A DNA stretch of 17,554 bases from Gemmatimonadota bacterium (GCA_029884515.1 JAOUHR010000007.1:1-17554), one strand, 5' to 3'; numbered from the stretch's first letter, positions 6,497-14,804 are shown. The notes: generated by a model not told the origin, from the letters alone. A program made the numbers and translations.

Positions 6497-8311
6497 ATGG
6501 AGACGACACCCACCGGGGCCCTGAGCCGCGCGCAGCGGGTGAGCCGCAACCTGCGCAAGGGACTCGGGCTGGCGTGGGCGGCGTCGCCCGAGTCGCTCAT
6601 CCGCTTCACCACGCTCGGGATGGTGAATGCCGCGATGCCGCCGCTGGCCGTCTGGCTCGGGGCGACGCTGGTGAACCGGATCGCCGAGGCCCGCTCGCTC
6701 TCGCTCGGCTTCCGCGACATCGTCGGGCTCGTGGTCGGCCTCTGGGTGGTGACCGCGACGCAGCGCGCGATCGGCGCGTACATGGGATACGGCCGCGACC
6801 TCTTCGTGCGCCGCGTGCAGCTCGAGGCGGAGCGGCGGCTCCTCACGCAGGCGTCGAAGGTGGACCTCGGCCACTTCGACAACTCCGACTGGCACGACCG
6901 CCTCGCGCGCGCGAAGCGCGACGTCTCGTGGCGGCCCGGCGACCTCACCTGGAGCGTGCTCGGGCTCTCCGGCAACGTCGCGACGATCCTCTTCATGGCC
7001 TCGCTGCTCGCGAGCCTCAACTGGCTGCTCGTGGTGCTCGCGCTCGCCGCGTCGTTCCTCGCCCTGCTGCTCGACCGGCGCGTGACGACGAAGATGTACG
7101 AGTACTACTACAAGGAGACGCCCGAGGAGCGGGAGCGCGACTACCTCGGCGACCTCCTCGTGCAGCCGCGGAACACCAAGGAGGTGCGCGCCTACGTGCT
7201 GGCCGACTACCTGCTGGAGCGGCACCGGCAGGTCTCCGAGTACCTCTTCGCGCAGCGGGTGAAGATGTACCGGACGGGCGCGCAGACCTCGCTGCTCACC
7301 GGGCTCGTGACCGGCACGAGCCTCGCGCTCGCCTACGCGTTCGTCGCGTGGAAGGGTGTGGCGGGGGCGATCGACCCCGGCGGCGTGGTGCTCGTGATCG
7401 GCGCCTTCGGCTCCGTCTCCAGCACGCTCGGCAACATCTCGAGCACCTTCGTCGCGGTGGACCAGCACACCACCTTCCTCGACGACTACTTCTCCTTCCT
7501 CTCGATCGAGCCGCTGGTGAAGGTCCCGGACGAGCCGGCCGGGATCCCGCACCGCCTCACCGGTGGCATCGTGTTCGACGACGTGACCTTCCAGTACCCG
7601 GGCGGCCACGCGCCGGCACTCTCGCACCTCTCGCTCGAGATCGCGCCGGGCGAGCTGATCGCGCTCGTGGGGGAGAACGGCGCGGGGAAGAGCAGCTTCG
7701 TGAAGCTCCTGCTCCGGTTCTACGACCCCGACAGCGGCAGCATCCGGCTCGACGGGCTCGACCTGCGCCAACTCGCGCCCGACGTGCTCCGCGAGCGGAT
7801 CGGCGTGCTCTTCCAGGACTTCGCGACGTACGAGCTCACCGTGCGCGAGAACGTCGCGATGGGGCGCCCGAACCGGCCGAGCGACGACGACCGGGTGCGG
7901 AAGGCGCTGCGCGACGCGCGCGCGGACCGCCTCGTGAGCCAGCTCCCCAAGGGCCTCGACTCGCGCACCGGGCGCCTCTTCGAGGGCGGGCACGACCTCT
8001 CGGGCGGCGAGTGGCAGCGCCTCGCGCTCGCGCGGATCATGTACCGCGACGCCGACGTCTGGATCCTCGACGAGCCCACCTCGTCACTCGACCCCGAGGC
8101 CGAGGCGGCCGTGTTCGCCGAACTCAAGGCGAACCTGCGCGGACGGATCGGGATCGTGATCTCGCACCGGTTCTCCACCGTGCGCGTGGCCGACCGCATC
8201 GCCGTGATCGACGAGGGGCGGGTGACGGAGCTCGGGACGCACGCCGAACTGCTGGCGGCCAACGGGCGCTACGCGCGGCTGTTCGAGCTGCAGGCGGTGG
8301 GGTACCGCTGA
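6497..8311 (+). CDS. ABC exporter, fused permease and ATP-binding protein
   Basis: This 604-residue half-transporter is expected to work as a dimer in the inner membrane, exporting its substrate with ATP hydrolysis. Membrane domain: residues about 35-335, with hydrophobic segments near 37-60, 75-95, 155-195 (two), 268-285 and 305-325. ATPase domain: Walker A GENGAGKSS (392-400, K398), Q-loop Q440, signature LSGGEWQ (501-507), Walker B VWILDEP with D525 and catalytic E526, D-loop SSLD, H-loop H557. All catalytic residues are intact. The region around 215-250 (KEVRAYVLADYLLERHR) resembles exporters often found with peptide or lipid substrates, but no peptide gene is seen nearby, so the substrate is unknown. 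The end is 3 bp from the convergent TonB receptor gene. No Shine-Dalgarno precedes the ATG. Confidence 0.93.
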   Translation: METTPTGALSRAQRVSRNLRKGLGLAWAASPESLIRFTTLGMVNAAMPPLAVWLGATLVNRIAEARSLSLGFRDIVGLVVGLWVVTATQRAIGAYMGYGRDLFVRRVQLEAERRLLTQASKVDLGHFDNSDWHDRLARAKRDVSWRPGDLTWSVLGLSGNVATILFMASLLASLNWLLVVLALAASFLALLLDRRVTTKMYEYYYKETPEERERDYLGDLLVQPRNTKEVRAYVLADYLLERHRQVSEYLFAQRVKMYRTGAQTSLLTGLVTGTSLALAYAFVAWKGVAGAIDPGGVVLVIGAFGSVSSTLGNISSTFVAVDQHTTFLDDYFSFLSIEPLVKVPDEPAGIPHRLTGGIVFDDVTFQYPGGHAPALSHLSLEIAPGELIALVGENGAGKSSFVKLLLRFYDPDSGSIRLDGLDLRQLAPDVLRERIGVLFQDFATYELTVRENVAMGRPNRPSDDDRVRKALRDARADRLVSQLPKGLDSRTGRLFEGGHDLSGGEWQRLALARIMYRDADVWILDEPTSSLDPEAEAAVFAELKANLRGRIGIVISHRFSTVRVADRIAVIDEGRVTELGTHAELLAANGRYARLFELQAVGYR

Positions 8312-8314
8312 GCG

Positions 8315-10447
8315 CTAACGGGTCCGCCGGAAGGTGAGCCCCAGGAGCACCGCCCGCGGCAGCCCGGCCTCGTACACGAGCGGCGCCCCCGACGCGTAGT
8401 CCGGGTTGATGAACGCGCTCCCCACGTAGTGCCGGTCGAGCAGGTTCTCGGCGCTCAGCGACCCGCGCATCTCCACGCCGTTCGTGAAGGTGCGCTCCGC
8501 GGAGACCGCGGCGCGCCAGACGGTGTTCCCCGGCACGCGGACGCTGTTGCGGTCGTCGGCGAAGTAGGGCGTGTTCCCCTGCGCGCCGACCTCGACCGCG
8601 AGCCAGCCCGCGGCCGGCGGCCGCCATCCGATCGTGCCGTTGAGCACCACGCCGGGCAGCCCCACCACGCGGTTCCCATCGAGCACCGCGCTCGCGCCCG
8701 GTGCGCCGAGGTAGGTGGAGTCGATCGTGTAGCGATCATACGTGTTGCCGGAGAGCGTGCCGGAGACCCGCGCCGAGAGGCCTCCCGCGAAGCTGCTCCC
8801 CACGCCGAGCTCCACGCCGCGGCGCTGGACCTTGCCGGCCGTGAGGTAGAACCGGCCGCCGTCGTACGGCACCGGCTCGCCGCTCACGATGGTGCGGTAC
8901 ACCGCGAGGTCGAGCGAGAGGGCGTGGAGGGCTCCCGTGGCGAACACGGCGCGCCGCCGCATCCCCGCCTCGACGGTGTGCGAGCGGATCGGGTCGAGCA
9001 GCGGGTTGAGCGCGGTGCTCGGGTTCGGGACACCGGTGGGCGGCGGGTCGGTCTCGTTGCCGGCGGGGATCTCGACCCCCGCGCCATAGCTCGCGTAGAC
9101 GCTCGTGCCCGCACCCGCCTGCCAGGAGAAGCCGCCGCGCGGCGTCACGCGCGTGAAGCGCCGGCTCGCGTCGATGCCCGGGTCGATGAAGTCGCGATAG
9201 AAGTAGGCGAGGTCGTCGTAGCGCGCGCCGACCACGATGGTGAGCCGGTCGCCGAACGCGATCTCGTCCTGCACGAACGCGCCCGCGTTCTGCGCGCCCT
9301 CGCCCTTGTTCGCGCGGAGGTTGAGGCCGCGCCCGTTCCGTGGCGAGAGGTCGTAGAACTGGATGCTCCCGTCCTGGAACGCGAAGTCGCCCCCCGTGCG
9401 CAACCGATGGCCCACGCCGCCCGCCGAGAAGCGCACGCCCCACGACCCGCTCCCGCCCAGGTGGTAGCGCGTGAAGTCGCGGAAGGTGTTCCGTTCCGAG
9501 CGCTGGAGGTACTTCGGGTTCACGAAGAGCATCGCGGCGACGTCCTGCGCCTCGCCAATCGGCTGGTCGAGCGTGACGCCGATCCTGATGAGCCGGTTGT
9601 AGCGCCGTTCGTCGCGGGCGAGGTAGGTCGGGTTCGCCATCCGTGCGTCGCTCGCGAACTGCGCGGGCGTGAGCGGCCCCGGGATGCGGAAGAGGTTGCT
9701 CGCGGCGGCGAGCTGCACGCCGAGCCGTCCGCGCGCACCCACGGGGGCCACCACGCCGCCCACCAGCTGGCTGCGGTTCGCATCGGAGTGCCGGCGCCAG
9801 CCGTCGTACGTCGTGCGCGTGAGGGAGACCCATCCCTTCGCGCTCCCCGAGCCGTAGCCCGCGCGCGCGATGGTGCGCAGCAACCCGAAGCTCCCCGACT
9901 GCTGGCCGAACTCGGCGAAGTCGCGCGTGAAGTCGGGCATCGTGCTGAGGCTCACGATCCCGCCGGCGGCGTTCCCGTAGGCGGCGCTCCCGTTGGAGCG
10001 CAGCACCTCGATCCGCGAGACGGTGGCCAGGTCCACGTTGTCGAACGCGGTGCGGCCGTCGGGCTCGGTCTCCGGGATCCCGTCGAGCAGCACGCGCACC
10101 CCGCGCGACGTCCCGGCATTCGAGCGGTCCCCCGCCCCGCGGGCGCCGTATCCGCGGATGGTGAGGCGGATGTCACTCGTCCCGTACCGGCTCTGCACGA
10201 AGACGCCGGGCACCTGGGCGAGCGCCTGGTCGAGCCCGAATCCGGAGCGGTCCTGCCACTGGCCCGGCGTCACCACCGACACCGCGAAGGGCGTGAGCGT
10301 GAGCGAGCGCGGCTCTCGCGTGGCGGTGACCACCACGGAGTCGAGGGTCCGGCGCGCGGAATCGGGGGGCGTGGCCTGCGCGCCGAGCGCCGGCGTGAGG
10401 AGCAGCGGGGCGCTGAGCGCGACCAGGGCGCGGAGCGTCGAGCGCAT
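8315..10447 (-). CDS. TonB-dependent outer-membrane receptor
   Basis: This 710-residue active importer of the outer membrane (siderophore, vitamin or similar) is energised by TonB-ExbBD. It has a signal peptide at residues 1-24 (LVALSAPLLLTPALGAQA), a TonB-box-like DSVVVTATR at 36-44, then a plug domain of about 50-170 with IRGYGARGAG, VRVLLDGIPETEPDGRT and IEVLRSNGSAAYGNAAGG, which closely fits iron-complex receptors. The rest is a beta-barrel with repeated aromatic/Gly strands. The DGIP-PDG pattern points to an iron-chelate receptor, but substrate is inference. The chain ends LTFRRTR, so the usual terminal aromatic residue is four positions in from the end. It lies 93 bp after the TPR gene on the same strand, possibly one operon. 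No Fur box was visible in the GC-rich leader. Confidence 0.92.
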   Translation of the reverse strand: MRSTLRALVALSAPLLLTPALGAQATPPDSARRTLDSVVVTATREPRSLTLTPFAVSVVTPGQWQDRSGFGLDQALAQVPGVFVQSRYGTSDIRLTIRGYGARGAGDRSNAGTSRGVRVLLDGIPETEPDGRTAFDNVDLATVSRIEVLRSNGSAAYGNAAGGIVSLSTMPDFTRDFAEFGQQSGSFGLLRTIARAGYGSGSAKGWVSLTRTTYDGWRRHSDANRSQLVGGVVAPVGARGRLGVQLAAASNLFRIPGPLTPAQFASDARMANPTYLARDERRYNRLIRIGVTLDQPIGEAQDVAAMLFVNPKYLQRSERNTFRDFTRYHLGGSGSWGVRFSAGGVGHRLRTGGDFAFQDGSIQFYDLSPRNGRGLNLRANKGEGAQNAGAFVQDEIAFGDRLTIVVGARYDDLAYFYRDFIDPGIDASRRFTRVTPRGGFSWQAGAGTSVYASYGAGVEIPAGNETDPPPTGVPNPSTALNPLLDPIRSHTVEAGMRRRAVFATGALHALSLDLAVYRTIVSGEPVPYDGGRFYLTAGKVQRRGVELGVGSSFAGGLSARVSGTLSGNTYDRYTIDSTYLGAPGASAVLDGNRVVGLPGVVLNGTIGWRPPAAGWLAVEVGAQGNTPYFADDRNSVRVPGNTVWRAAVSAERTFTNGVEMRGSLSAENLLDRHYVGSAFINPDYASGAPLVYEAGLPRAVLLGLTFRRTR

Positions 10448-10540
10448 GATGGGGGAGTGCCGAAGTGAAGGTGGGTGCGACGCGCAGCGCGCCGCGCACT
10501 GTGGGAACGCGCGTGAGGAATCCGGTGTTGAACGCGCGCG

Positions 10541-11395
10541 CTATGGCATCCGGCGCAGCTCCGCCTCGGAGACGATGAACCCGAAGGCCGCCCACCCGCC
10601 CGACCGCACCGAGCGCTCGAACCACGCGCGCGCCCTCGCGGAGTCGCCGCGCACGAGATACCAGTTCCCGATCCCGTAGCCCAGCGTGGCGAGGGTCACG
10701 TCGTCCGTGTCGGCCGGCGTGATCACGGCGTCGGGCCCGATCTCGCCGCGGTAGAGCCTGAGGCGCTGGGCGTACGCATTCGCGATGGGCAGTGAATCCG
10801 GCCGCCGCGCGAGCATCGCCGCGGCCTCGGCCTCCCGGCCCGCGCGCGAGAGCGACATCCAGAGCCAGTCGGTCGAGCCCTTGAGCTCGCCGGCCTCCGG
10901 TGCGAGCGGCTGCGCCCGGCGGAAGGCGTCGGCCGCCGCGTTGAAGTCGCCGCGCGCGAAGCGGAGCACGCCGAGGTGGTAGAGGATGCCGTAGTTGAGG
11001 CTGTCGAGCCCGTAGCCGCGCGTGAGGTCGGCCATCGCGCGGTCGAACTCGCGCACGGAGAGGTGGCGGTGCCCGCGCCAGCGCAGCAGCATCGGGTCGT
11101 CGGGTGCGACGGCGAGCCCCCGGGTGAGCGTGGCGATGGCCTCGCGGAACTGGCGCAGGCCCGACTGCGCGACCGCCACCGCGATGTACCGCGCCGGGTT
11201 CCCGGGCTCGGCCGCGAGCGCCCGCTCGGCCCGCGCGACGGCGCCCGTGTCCGGCAGGGAGCGGTACTCCACGCCAGCGGGCGAGCGGTACTCCACCGCC
11301 TGCGCGGCCGCGGCCGGCGTCAGGCAGGGCAGGGCGAGGGCCAGCAGCGCGCCGATCGCGGCGTGCGCGGGGCGGGCCACGGGGATCGCAGGCAT
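10541..11395 (-). CDS. exported tetratricopeptide repeat protein
   Basis: This 284-residue protein has a signal peptide of about 32 residues (GALLALALPCLTPAAAAQA). The Cys in LALPC has Pro before it, so it is a poor lipobox and signal peptidase I cleavage after AAAQA is more likely. TPR-type helix pairs cover residues about 50-200: Ala/Leu pattern with PGNPARYIAVAVAQSGL, APDDPMLLRWRGHRHL, DSLNYGILYHLGVLRFARGDFNAAADAFRRA. A further TPR-like unit is near the C-terminus (GIGNWYLVRGDSARARAWFERSV). Such proteins act as periplasmic scaffolds or assembly factors; the partner here is not known. GGAG lies 5 nt before the ATG but can be paired in a leader hairpin. Directly after the signal peptide, VEYRSPAG and VEYRSLPD form an 8-residue tandem duplication. 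Upstream of the TonB receptor gene on the same strand. Confidence 0.85.
   Translation of the reverse strand: MPAIPVARPAHAAIGALLALALPCLTPAAAAQAVEYRSPAGVEYRSLPDTGAVARAERALAAEPGNPARYIAVAVAQSGLRQFREAIATLTRGLAVAPDDPMLLRWRGHRHLSVREFDRAMADLTRGYGLDSLNYGILYHLGVLRFARGDFNAAADAFRRAQPLAPEAGELKGSTDWLWMSLSRAGREAEAAAMLARRPDSLPIANAYAQRLRLYRGEIGPDAVITPADTDDVTLATLGYGIGNWYLVRGDSARARAWFERSVRSGGWAAFGFIVSEAELRRMP
11259..11295 (-). repeat. 24-bp tandem near-duplication after the TPR signal peptide
   Basis: GAGCGGTACTCCA (plus-strand reading) occurs at 11259-11271 and again at 11283-11295. The 24-bp offset keeps frame and gives two adjacent VEYRS units in the mature N-terminus. Confidence 0.8.
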
Positions 11396-11397
11396 CG

Positions 11398-11453
11398 GGA
11401 CTCCGGTGAGCGGGTCGGTGGCGGAGGGAGGAGCGGCCGCCGCACCGGAGCCC
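11398..11453 (-). promoter_or_regulatory. leader hairpin that can mask the TPR gene ribosome binding site
   Basis: On the minus-strand RNA, 11453-11443 (GGGCUCCGGUG) can pair with 11408-11398 (CACCGGAGUCC) over 11 bp including one G-U pair. The loop is 34 nt, and GCGGCCGC inside it can fold further. The 3' arm contains the GGAG that serves the ATG at 11395. In the folded state the ribosome site is double-stranded. Confidence 0.45.
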
Positions 11454-11472
11454 TGCGTGGAGGCGCCCCGGC

Positions 11473-12795
11473 TCAGCGACCCCCGAAGCTTAGCGTGAAC
11501 CCGGCCGTCGTGTCGTTGCGGCCGTCCGCGGTGAGCAGCGCGGCGCTCGCCTGGAGGTTGACGACGCCGAACTCGAGCCCGATGCCGCCGCTGTAGCGCA
11601 TGCCGGCGGAGAGCGCCGTGACGCCCGCCCGCAGCGGCACGAAGGGGATGATCCGCAGTTCGGCGCCCACGCCGAACTGCGTCTGCGGCCCGAGGTCGAT
11701 CCCCTCGCCGAAGCGCGTGCGCAGGTCGGCGGCGAGCGTGAGCCGCGAGAAGCCGGTGTAGGCGCCGCCGAGCACGAGCGTGGGCTGCGGCGTGGTGGCC
11801 TTGATGCGGCCCTCGAGCTCGGCGCGCAGGGCGGCCGGCGCCGCGGAGAGCGGCAGGATCGTGTCCACCTGCGAGCTGCTGCTGTCCTGCGTGAACGTCG
11901 CCTTGATCGGCATGTAGTAGAGCTGGTCCGTCTTCCAGGCGAAGGTGTTCACGACGTTCTTCACCACGCCCGCGAGGCGGAGGTTGCCGAGCGTCCAGGT
12001 GGCGCCGACGTCGAGCCCGAGGCCCGACCCGTTGTTCCGGAAGCCGTTCGAGGCGGTGTCGGTGAGCACCACGGGTGCGTCGAGGTCCACCTGGATGGGG
12101 TTCGACGTGATGGTGGAGCCGTTGTCGCGCAGCGACGCCATGCCGTGCCCGATGATGTACTTCACCGTCGCGCCGACGGCGAACTCGCCCATGGGCATGA
12201 TGCCGAGCCTGCGCCCGTACGCCGCCGCGAAGGTGGAGGTCGCGTTCGCATCGAGCGCGAGGTCGGTGGCGGTGAAGTCCTGCGCCGTGCCCGTGCGCCC
12301 GGCGTTGCCGAAGAGGATCAGCTCGGCGACCGCCGCCGGCACCTGGCCGTCGGTGTTGATCGTGCTCGACGCGGAGAAGGCCATGGGGCCGATCGACAGC
12401 GCGAGGAAGTTCACGTCCACGTTGCCGCCGACGCTCTGTCCGTTGTTGTCGATCACCTTCTGGAGCCAGGCCTGCTTGATCGCGTCGGGGACGAGGACGC
12501 CCTCGTAGTCCTTGATGTCCTTGAGGGTGATCGGCCCGGTGCCGACGCCGAACTGCGGCGAGAGGGCGATCGAGAACGACGAGTTGCCGTCGAGCCCGAG
12601 GTTCGCGGGGTTCCAGGCGACCGCGTTGAAGTTGCGCGCGAGGGCGGTGTAGTTGCCGCCCATGCCCGCGGCGGCCGAGGAGGCGTTGCCCTGGGCCGCG
12701 GCGACAGCGGGCAGCGCGACGAGCGCGGCGGCCGCGACCGCCAGCGCGGCGATGCGGCAGCGAAGGGCCCGGACCTGCATCGAGGAGTGCGTCAT
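11473..12795 (-). CDS. FadL/PorV-like outer-membrane beta-barrel protein
   Basis: This 440-residue predicted outer-membrane barrel has a long signal peptide ending near residue 35 (RIAALAVAAAALVALPAVAAAQG). The mature N-terminus SAAAGMGGNYTALARNFNAVAWNPANLGL is the well-known start of the PorV/OMPP1-FadL-like and DUF5723-like barrels, where Gly-rich and WNPA motifs close the barrel. Alternating strands follow to the C-terminus, which ends TTAGFTLSFGGR. Function in the family ranges from hydrophobic-compound transport to secretion-system barrels; the specific role here is unknown. The start is the ATG at 12795, just 2 nt after the TGA of the lipoprotein gene, with a GGGGG 8 nt upstream, so translation is probably coupled. 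The same frame is open upstream, but that part is only a shadow of the lipoprotein gene. Confidence 0.87.
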   Translation of the reverse strand: MTHSSMQVRALRCRIAALAVAAAALVALPAVAAAQGNASSAAAGMGGNYTALARNFNAVAWNPANLGLDGNSSFSIALSPQFGVGTGPITLKDIKDYEGVLVPDAIKQAWLQKVIDNNGQSVGGNVDVNFLALSIGPMAFSASSTINTDGQVPAAVAELILFGNAGRTGTAQDFTATDLALDANATSTFAAAYGRRLGIMPMGEFAVGATVKYIIGHGMASLRDNGSTITSNPIQVDLDAPVVLTDTASNGFRNNGSGLGLDVGATWTLGNLRLAGVVKNVVNTFAWKTDQLYYMPIKATFTQDSSSSQVDTILPLSAAPAALRAELEGRIKATTPQPTLVLGGAYTGFSRLTLAADLRTRFGEGIDLGPQTQFGVGAELRIIPFVPLRAGVTALSAGMRYSGGIGLEFGVVNLQASAALLTADGRNDTTAGFTLSFGGR

Positions 12796-12797
12796 GG

Positions 12798-13919
12798 TCA
12801 GGCCCCCACGTTGAGCACGAGCTGCAGCCGCGTGCGGATCGTGATGTGCGACGTGGGCGTGAGGGATGTCGTGTTGCCCGCCCCCGTGCCGTTGGCGGTG
12901 CCGGTCACGCGGACGCTGACGCCCGTCTTCCCGAGGAGGGACTGCAGTTCCGACTGGCTCAGCATCACGCTGGTGGAGGACGTCGGCTGTGCCGGGATGG
13001 TGATCGGCTTGCTGATGCTCACCGCCGGTGCCCCGCCCTGCGCGGGAGCGGCCAGCACGAGGTCGAGCGCCGCCGCGGCCGTGAACGGGTTGTCGATGTC
13101 GAGGAACACGCCGCCGGACTGCACCTCCTTCGAGAGGTCGACGTCGCTCAAGCTGAAGGAGGTCGGGCTCGTGTTCACGGCGACGTTGTTCACCACGACG
13201 GTCGCCTGCGAGACCGCGAAGTTCTGCAGCGTGGAGGTGAGCGCGAAGGCGTTGTTGCGGTTCAGGCTCGCCGTGCCGCCGGCGGGCACGACCAGCGTGA
13301 CGTTGACCGAGACGGACGAGGCGTAGACCCCCGTCGGCAGCGTGGCGACGAGCGTCGTGGTGGTGCCGTTCGGGACGCCCACGGTCGGCGAACCGACGAT
13401 GGTGTCGGTGCGGGCCACGGTGCCGCTCGAGATCGTGAAGATGATCCGCCCGTACGGCGCCGTGCCCGTGCCGTTCGGCCGGAGCGGGTCGAATCCGAGG
13501 TTGTTGACGATCACGACATTGAGGGTGCCACCGGTCACCGTGGCGCTGTTCACGCCGCTGGGCAGGGCGACGGTGCTGCCGAGCAGCCCCGGTGGCGAGG
13601 TGAACGCCGGCGTGGGCGCGCTCACCGTGGTCGACGACTGGCAGGCCGGCTGGCCGCAGAGCGCTCCGAGCGTGGTGTTGACCGCCGTGGAGGGCGTGGT
13701 GAGGAGGAAGCTCGGCGCGCCACCCCCGGAGACGGAGACCCCCGCGGGGAGGAAGGTGGAGACGCCGATGGTCGTCGAGTCGGTCGGCACGATCCACGTC
13801 TGCTGGAAGATCGGCGCCGACGACGGGATGTCGCACGCGGCGACGCCCGCGAGGGCGAGCAGGGAGGCGACGATGCGCGGGCGACGCAGGCTCGCGCGTC
13901 GCGGGGCGGAGGGGATCAT
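12798..13919 (-). CDS. lipoprotein of unknown function, coupled to the barrel gene
   Basis: From the ATG at 13919 this is 373 residues with a basic N-terminus (RRASLRRPR), a hydrophobic stretch and the lipobox GVAAC, which puts the lipidated Cys at residue 29. An in-frame GTG at 13943 would add 8 residues; I prefer the ATG because GGA is better spaced and the signal peptide has normal length. The mature part is rich in Thr, Ser, Val, Gly and Ala and predicted all-beta, with recurring short elements (LPAGVS, LPSGVN, LPTGVY) and no recognised domain. CGQPAC may hold a disulfide. The gene ends 2 nt before the barrel gene, so the two are likely co-made. A lipoprotein partner of the barrel at the outer membrane is inference. 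Confidence 0.82.
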   Translation of the reverse strand: MIPSAPRRASLRRPRIVASLLALAGVAACDIPSSAPIFQQTWIVPTDSTTIGVSTFLPAGVSVSGGGAPSFLLTTPSTAVNTTLGALCGQPACQSSTTVSAPTPAFTSPPGLLGSTVALPSGVNSATVTGGTLNVVIVNNLGFDPLRPNGTGTAPYGRIIFTISSGTVARTDTIVGSPTVGVPNGTTTTLVATLPTGVYASSVSVNVTLVVPAGGTASLNRNNAFALTSTLQNFAVSQATVVVNNVAVNTSPTSFSLSDVDLSKEVQSGGVFLDIDNPFTAAAALDLVLAAPAQGGAPAVSISKPITIPAQPTSSTSVMLSQSELQSLLGKTGVSVRVTGTANGTGAGNTTSLTPTSHITIRTRLQLVLNVGA

Positions 13920-14004
13920 CGGTGGTCCGGGAATGGCGTGCACGGTGGTGCCGCGCCGAGTGGCCGCGGCAGTCTCAAGGTGTAGACTCCCGTACCCCTC
14001 CGGC

Positions 14005-14028
14005 CGTGACAGGCGTCACGACGTGACG
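14005..14028. promoter_or_regulatory. operator-like palindrome with a third half-site
   Basis: CGTCACG-A-CGTGACG at 14014-14028 is a perfect 15-bp palindrome. A further CGTGAC at 14005-14010 forms a second inverted repeat with 14015-14020 (spacer AGGC). It lies 14 bp past the stop of the nitroreductase-like gene and about 86 bp upstream of the lipoprotein ATG. It could be an operator for the lipoprotein-barrel unit or a short hairpin after the upstream gene. No T-run follows on the minus strand, so an intrinsic terminator is unlikely. Confidence 0.4.
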
Positions 14029-14042
14029 AGTCCCGGCCCGGC

Positions 14043-14738
14043 CTACCGCCAGACCGCGATCTGCTCGAGCGCCTTCCGCCTGATGTCCGGGACCTTCGCG
14101 TCCGGCGCGGGATACCCCACCGGCATCACCAGCATCGCCTTCTCGTTCGCCGGGCGGCCGAGCAGCTGACCGAGGAACGCCATCGGGCTCGGCGTGTGCG
14201 AGAGCGTCACGAGCCCCATCCCATGCACGGCCGCGATGAAGAAGCCGGCCGCGATGCCGCACGACTCCTGCGTGTAATAGAAGGTGCGCTTCGAGCCATC
14301 GGGGTCCACGCCATGCGACTGCCGGAAGAGCACCACCACCCAGGGGGCGTCGGTGAGGTGCGGCTTGTGCTCGTCGGTGCCGAGCGGGGCCAGCGCCTCG
14401 AGCCAGTCCTCGGGCGCACGGCCCCGGTAGAACGCCTGCTCCTCCTCCTCGGCCGCGCGACGCATCTCGGCCTTGAGCGCGGGATCCGAGACCGCGACGA
14501 AGGTCCAGGGCTGCTGGTGGGCCCCGCTCGGCGCGGTGCCCGCCGTGCGGATGGCGAGCTCGATCAGCTCGCGCGGCACCGGATCGGTGGAGAAGTGGCG
14601 CGTGGTGCGGCGGCGGTCCATCGTCTCGAGGAACGCGCGGGCACGCGCGCGCGACGTCTCGAGCGGGATCCGCTGGAACTCCAGCGGGACGAAGGGATGG
14701 GCGCGCGAGGCGCCCGGTGTTGGCTGGCGGTCGGGCAT
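14043..14738 (-). CDS. nitroreductase-family flavoenzyme, iodotyrosine deiodinase-like
   Basis: This 231-residue FMN enzyme, expected to be a cytosolic dimer, has RRRTTRHF (42-49) and TAPSGAHQQPW (68-78), which match the FMN-binding parts of the nitroreductase fold. The sequence follows the iodotyrosine deiodinase branch: RTAGTAPSGAH, EEEEQAFY (97-104), LFRQSHG, LGRPANEKAMLVMPVGYP and VPDIRRKALEQI have direct counterparts in animal IYD as I remember it. The three residues that hold the halotyrosine zwitterion in IYD (Glu, Tyr, Lys) align with E100, Y104 and K125. A reductive dehalogenase of halotyrosines is therefore plausible; a generic nitroreductase cannot be excluded. No membrane anchor. 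The ATG at 14738 has GGTGA 4 nt upstream. Divergent from the kinase/phospho-lyase fusion, 79 bp apart. Confidence 0.88.
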   Translation of the reverse strand: MPDRQPTPGASRAHPFVPLEFQRIPLETSRARARAFLETMDRRRTTRHFSTDPVPRELIELAIRTAGTAPSGAHQQPWTFVAVSDPALKAEMRRAAEEEEQAFYRGRAPEDWLEALAPLGTDEHKPHLTDAPWVVVLFRQSHGVDPDGSKRTFYYTQESCGIAAGFFIAAVHGMGLVTLSHTPSPMAFLGQLLGRPANEKAMLVMPVGYPAPDAKVPDIRRKALEQIAVWR

Positions 14739-14804
14739 CGGGTCACCGGGACGAGGGGCCACGTGGCGGCGCGGCGGGAATCTACACGGGCCCGGTGCGT
14801 CGGC

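Noticed and set aside
8429..10468. A 679-codon plus-strand open frame
   Set aside because: It is the shadow of the TonB-dependent receptor, whose signal peptide, TonB box and plug motifs are clear on the other strand.
10448..10540. Cobalamin riboswitch or Fur box before the TonB receptor gene
   Set aside because: Only 93 nt are available, the sequence is almost pure GC with alternating CGCG, and no conserved riboswitch core or A/T-rich Fur-type dyad is visible.
10541..11395. Lipoprotein assignment for the TPR protein from LALPC
   Set aside because: Proline just before the cysteine is not accepted in a lipobox, and a good signal peptidase I site (AAAQA) follows.
12796..13836. Extension of the barrel gene upstream of 12795 in the same frame
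   Set aside because: The upstream part only shadows the lipoprotein gene. A signal peptide begins right after the ATG at 12795.
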